DNA of 16,615 bases from NCBI GenBank assembly GCA_964624235.1, contig CAZUXY010000077.1, positions 1 through 16,615 of the forward strand. The letters are read 5' to 3'. Below the pieces are notes generated by a model that saw only the letters and a list, made by a program, of their open reading frames with translations, had not been told where the DNA came from and did no database searches. This DNA is from CAZUXY01 sp964624235 (lineage in GTDB: Bacteria > Spirochaetota > UBA4802 > UBA5368). Made by a program: the position numbers and the translations under genes. Shown in pieces: positions 14,229 to 16,615 of this stretch (the stretch's first letter is position 1; each line of letters opens with the position of its first letter).

Positions 14229-15479
14229 CTACGCCGGCGGTTCGCCGCAGGGCCTGGCAATGATCACTGACACAGCCCCCGCCAGCGAGAGCACCATGGC
14301 TCCCGAGAAGGCGCCGGCATAGCTGCCGGTTGCGTCATACAGAATCCCGGCCGCGAAGGGGGCCGTCGCGGTAAAGATCGCGTATAAGGGCGAGAGGGTC
14401 CCCAGTATAGATGGCAGCGCTTCGGCGCCGTAGTAGTTCGCCACCATGGCGGGCATCTGCACAAAAGCCATGCCGAATCCCGTACCCAGAAGCGCCGCGT
14501 ACGTATAAAGGTGCAGCGGGGTGCGCGCCGCCATAATCGACGCCAGCCCGCCGCAGCACATGAGCAACCCCGCCGCCCATAAAAAACGGGGCTCCAGCCT
14601 GTCACCCAGAATCCCTCCGATCAGCCTCCCGGCGATGCTGCACAGGGTCATCAGGCCCAGGGAAAGGGAGGCGAGATCCCTGGAGAAACCCCGGTCCAGC
14701 AGATGGACAACTCCATGTCCCACACAGACGGTGTAGGGCACCAGCAGGCAGACTATACCGGTGAAGATGAACCATACGGTTGCGGTGCCCAGTGCATCTC
14801 TCAGCCTCCAGTTCCCTGATGTGCGGTAGACGCCCGCCGCGGCTGAGAAGTTTTCATCATCAGACATCGCCGTACCGTCGGGCACCTGGCCCATATCGGC
14901 GGGCCTGTTCCTTACGAATACAAGGCTCATGAAAAACGATATCCCGGCGAAGAGGGCGATGCCGAGCCATCCGTTCCTCCAGCCTCCGCCGCTGGCCCCG
15001 GTAAGAAAGTTGATCGACGGCGCGACGGCGAACCCACCTATGCCCGCGGCGGTGAGGACTATCGAGAGCGCCAGCGCGCGCTTTCTGCGAAACCACAGGG
15101 CGATGCCTGCCTGCGCCGGCAGTATGCCGCCGAAACCCACCCCCAGGCCGATCAGCACCCCGAACACCAGAAAAAACGCCGTCCGGGTGGATACCATCGT
15201 CGCCATCAGCAGTGAACCCGCCAGCACGAGCAGACACCCCATGGACAGGGAAAAGCGGATACCCTTTCTGTTGATAGCCGCCGCGATCGCCGGGCCCATT
15301 AATCCGCCCTGCAGAAACATGAAAATGGTATAGCCCAGACCCAGGGTCGCCCTGTTCATGCCCAGGTCTTTTACCATAAAAGTGTTTACGAGATTTCCGC
15401 CGTAATACACAAAACCCAGGTTGGTAAAATAAACACACCATAACACCGCGACCAGGTACCATCCGTAAAACCGCTTCAT
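14229..15479 (-). CDS. MFS transporter, OFA (oxalate/formate antiporter)-like / monocarboxylate type
   Basis: This 416-residue, 12-helix carrier is probably for a small carboxylate. The start MKRFYGWYLVAVLW is the typical opening of OFA and related monocarboxylate transporters. ALWFRRKRALALSIVLTAAGIGG (helix 4-5 region) and FVRNRPADMGQVPDG (central loop) are also family marks. The frame stays open another 34 codons upstream, but I chose the ATG at 15479 because GGGAGGGCG precedes it directly and the family begins there. It converges on the Spinster-like gene and diverges from the unknown gene at 15671. A palindrome TTGTGCACAA lies 20 bp upstream of the start. Substrate unknown; formate, oxalate, lactate-like and aromatic acids are all carried by relatives. 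Confidence 0.85.
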   Translation of the reverse strand: MKRFYGWYLVAVLWCVYFTNLGFVYYGGNLVNTFMVKDLGMNRATLGLGYTIFMFLQGGLMGPAIAAAINRKGIRFSLSMGCLLVLAGSLLMATMVSTRTAFFLVFGVLIGLGVGFGGILPAQAGIALWFRRKRALALSIVLTAAGIGGFAVAPSINFLTGASGGGWRNGWLGIALFAGISFFMSLVFVRNRPADMGQVPDGTAMSDDENFSAAAGVYRTSGNWRLRDALGTATVWFIFTGIVCLLVPYTVCVGHGVVHLLDRGFSRDLASLSLGLMTLCSIAGRLIGGILGDRLEPRFLWAAGLLMCCGGLASIMAARTPLHLYTYAALLGTGFGMAFVQMPAMVANYYGAEALPSILGTLSPLYAIFTATAPFAAGILYDATGSYAGAFSGAMVLSLAGAVSVIIARPCGEPPA

Positions 15480-15498
15480 CGCCCTCCCCTCACCGGCC

Positions 15499-15508
15499 TT
15501 GTGCACAA
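15499..15508. promoter_or_regulatory. Palindrome TTGTGCACAA upstream of the minus-strand transporter
   Basis: A perfect 10-bp palindrome, flanked by ACCGG and CCGGT, lies 20 bp upstream of the transporter start. A TATAAA-like -10 box for the minus strand lies at 15526-15531, so a repressor bound here would block the transcript's start. No clear -35 box accompanies that -10. Confidence 0.4.
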
Positions 15509-15608
15509 CCGGTGTGACGGCAAGCTTTATAAAGGAACGGCGTAAATACAAGTGGAAAACCGACGAAAAGATCATCCACACGTGTATGAAAATCGAATTA
15601 ACATGCTT

Positions 15609-15628
15609 GCATATTATGAATCATATGC
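15609..15628. promoter_or_regulatory. Imperfect 20-bp palindrome in the divergent intergenic region
   Basis: GCATAT and ATATGC arms surround ATGAATCAT; eight of ten base pairs are symmetric. It sits between two divergent genes, a classic place for a shared operator. A weak TTGCAT (15607-15612) / CATTCT (15630-15635) promoter for the gene at 15671 would overlap it. Confidence 0.4.
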
Positions 15629-15670
15629 TCATTCTGTAGCCAGCAAGCACAGGACCGGCACGTAACCATC

Positions 15671-16123
15671 ATGGAAGAAACAACCCTACGTCTCGATGAC
15701 CTGGTCAGGGAAAAGCTCAGCGCGCCATATGCCACCCCGCTGAACCGTCCCCCCTTCGGATTGGAAACCGAAGGCGAACTTTACACGGCGAAACAATCGG
15801 GCTTCCACTCCCTTGAGTTCCTGTATAAATACCGGGGCGTTACAAGCTTCGCCTCCGGTTTTACCGTAATCATCACGGTACCCCGAACCGGCACCGGCGT
15901 CGCCCCGCTCCGCGAGGACGACCAGCCTTACCGCTGGACCGGCAAGATCAATGAGGCGGCCGCAGGCATGGCGGTCTGGCAGGCATTCGAACTTCTTACT
16001 GAAGAGGAAGCGAGGAATTTCATGGAGACGCATCATCCGGTGGTGGAGTTTCACTATCTTGAAAACCGCCTGCTGGTTGAACTGAGAGTCGTCTACAATC
16101 ATGCCCGCTGGGAAATACTGTGA
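15671..16123 (+). CDS. Unrecognised 150-residue protein
   Basis: I do not recognise a family. The protein is soluble: no signal peptide, no membrane helix and no cysteine. The N-terminal third is polar (TTLRLDDLVREKLS). The middle, near residues 55-72, is a beta-rich stretch (ASGFTVIITVPRTGTG), and the C-terminus alternates hydrophobic strands (VVEFHYLENRLLVELRVVYN). The GC-rich codon use matches neighbouring chromosomal genes, and the frame is open throughout, which favours a real gene. No good ribosome-binding site precedes the ATG, so the start is uncertain. It is divergent from the OFA-like transporter and could share its control region. Confidence 0.55.
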   Translation: MEETTLRLDDLVREKLSAPYATPLNRPPFGLETEGELYTAKQSGFHSLEFLYKYRGVTSFASGFTVIITVPRTGTGVAPLREDDQPYRWTGKINEAAAGMAVWQAFELLTEEEARNFMETHHPVVEFHYLENRLLVELRVVYNHARWEIL

Positions 16124-16243
16124 CGATCTGGTTTTCACCGAAATTCCTCCCGGCACCGGCCGATACATCCACCGTTCATACAGTTTAACCCTATACTCCG
16201 TTTTAATAACATGACGATGGTATTATAGTATTTTATATATTAC

Positions 16244-16272
16244 TTGATTGTTGTCCTGTTTATTCGTATCTT
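16244..16272 (+). promoter_or_regulatory. Promoter candidate for the small SHOCT gene
   Basis: TTGATT (16244-16249), a 17-bp spacer and TATCTT (16267-16272) form a fair sigma-70 match in an AT-rich stretch, about 25 bp before the start codon at 16298. Confidence 0.4.
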
Positions 16273-16297
16273 TATATCATTCGAAGGAGGAAAAGTT

Positions 16298-16468
16298 ATG
16301 GGATTAATCTGGATCGTCGTGCTGGCCGCAGGAGGGTATATCTTTTACCGATGGTATACCGCGAGCCGCGAACAGGGTACGGAATCATCCCTGGACATTC
16401 TGAAAAGACGATACGCCCGGGGAGAAATTACCAAAGCGCAGTTTGAAGAAATGAAAAAGGTTCTATGA
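16298..16468 (+). CDS. Small membrane-anchored SHOCT-domain protein
   Basis: This 56-residue protein has one N-terminal membrane helix (GLIWIVVLAAGGYIFYRWY, about residues 2-20), a short linker and a C-terminal SHOCT motif (LDILKRRYARGEITKAQFEEMKKVL). SHOCT is a short C-terminal domain thought to aid oligomerisation, and single-helix SHOCT proteins are common and of unknown role. The ATG at 16298 has a near-perfect AAGGAGG 7 bp upstream. The frame extends upstream to a TTG at 16244, but with no matching site there. Confidence 0.8.
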   Translation: MGLIWIVVLAAGGYIFYRWYTASREQGTESSLDILKRRYARGEITKAQFEEMKKVL

Positions 16469-16501
16469 ATCTACCTGTACGCTCACAAAGGAATCTGTAC
16501 A

Positions 16502-16533
16502 CCGCCGCTTCGGTATCAGTGATCGGCGGCTTT
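16502..16533 (+). terminator. Weak terminator-like hairpin after the SHOCT gene
   Basis: CCGCCG (16502-16507) and CGGCGG (16524-16529) can pair across a 16-nt loop and are followed by CTTT. The T-run is short, so this may be attenuating only, or may be part of the leader of the next gene. Confidence 0.4.
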
Positions 16534-16552
16534 AAAGACGGAGGGAAACGCG

Positions 16553-16615
16553 ATGAATCAAATTATAAAACAGCATCAGATAAAAATCACCGGTCTAAAC
16601 GGCGCGGTTCCGCCG
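16553..16615 (+). CDS. Start of a further gene, cut by the window end
   Basis: An ATG with GGAGG 8 bp upstream opens a frame of 21 codons with no stop before the window end (MNQIIKQHQIKITGLNGAVPP). The strong ribosome-binding site and the GC-rich turn at the end support a real gene. The fragment is too short to name. Confidence 0.5.
   Translation, partial: MNQIIKQHQIKITGLNGAVPP

Noticed and set aside
1..16615. CRISPR arrays, tRNA, rRNA or riboswitches
   Set aside because: No regularly spaced direct repeats, no tRNA-like cloverleaf with CCA end, no rRNA signature and no recognisable riboswitch core were seen on either strand.

Overview
The window reads as a GC-rich chromosomal segment of a strictly anaerobic bacterium. 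The evidence is a ferredoxin-dependent 2-oxoacid oxidoreductase, a large heterodisulfide-reductase-like (Hdr) electron-transfer gene set and a selenocysteine codon in hdrA. That combination is best known from Desulfobacterota-type sulfate reducers and syntrophs, and from some methanogens. The bacterial-type SECIS, the sigma-70-like promoters and the Shine-Dalgarno sites point to a bacterium. The lineage is inference; no rRNA or taxonomic marker gene is present.

Layout. (1) 65-1351: a complete IS481-family insertion sequence, with one intact transposase on the minus strand, imperfect 51-bp terminal inverted repeats and a perfect 5-bp target duplication CCTTT. It sits at the tip of a GC-rich palindromic intergenic repeat. 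(2) 1357-1805: non-coding, with a palindrome and a promoter. (3) 1806-12290: one long plus-strand operon. It starts with korDABC (2-oxoacid:ferredoxin oxidoreductase). A 1123-residue protein follows, combining HdrA-like, ferredoxin and NfnB/GltD-like NAD(P)H modules. Next is a 528-residue MvhD-HdrC-HdrB fusion, and last a HdrA-MvhD fusion read through an in-frame TGA (selenocysteine) with a SECIS-like hairpin directly downstream. Three junctions are 4-bp ATGA overlaps. (4) 12291-12707: non-coding, with a terminator-like hairpin, a perfect 17-bp palindrome and a strong promoter. (5) 12708-14000: a Spinster-like MFS transporter. (6) 14229-15479 (minus): an OFA/monocarboxylate-type MFS transporter. 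(7) 15671-16615: an unrecognised 150-residue protein, a small membrane-anchored SHOCT protein and the start of a further gene cut by the window end.

How the genes may work together (inference). KorDABC oxidises a 2-oxoacid, with CoA, to an acyl-CoA and reduces ferredoxin. The three giant iron-sulfur flavoproteins would form a soluble Hdr-like complex linking ferredoxin, NAD(P)(H) through the GltD-like module, and a thiol/disulfide or other acceptor at the HdrB-type CCG domains. This could be flavin-based electron bifurcation or confurcation. No hydrogenase, formate dehydrogenase or Flox subunit is encoded, so the GltD-like module is the obvious pyridine-nucleotide port. The two MFS transporters may move the organic acids involved, but nothing in the sequence proves the link.

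The best candidates for something undescribed are the domain architecture of the 1123-residue protein, the co-operonic Kor-Hdr module, and the Sec-containing HdrA next to a HdrA-like paralogue whose matching cysteines are lost.
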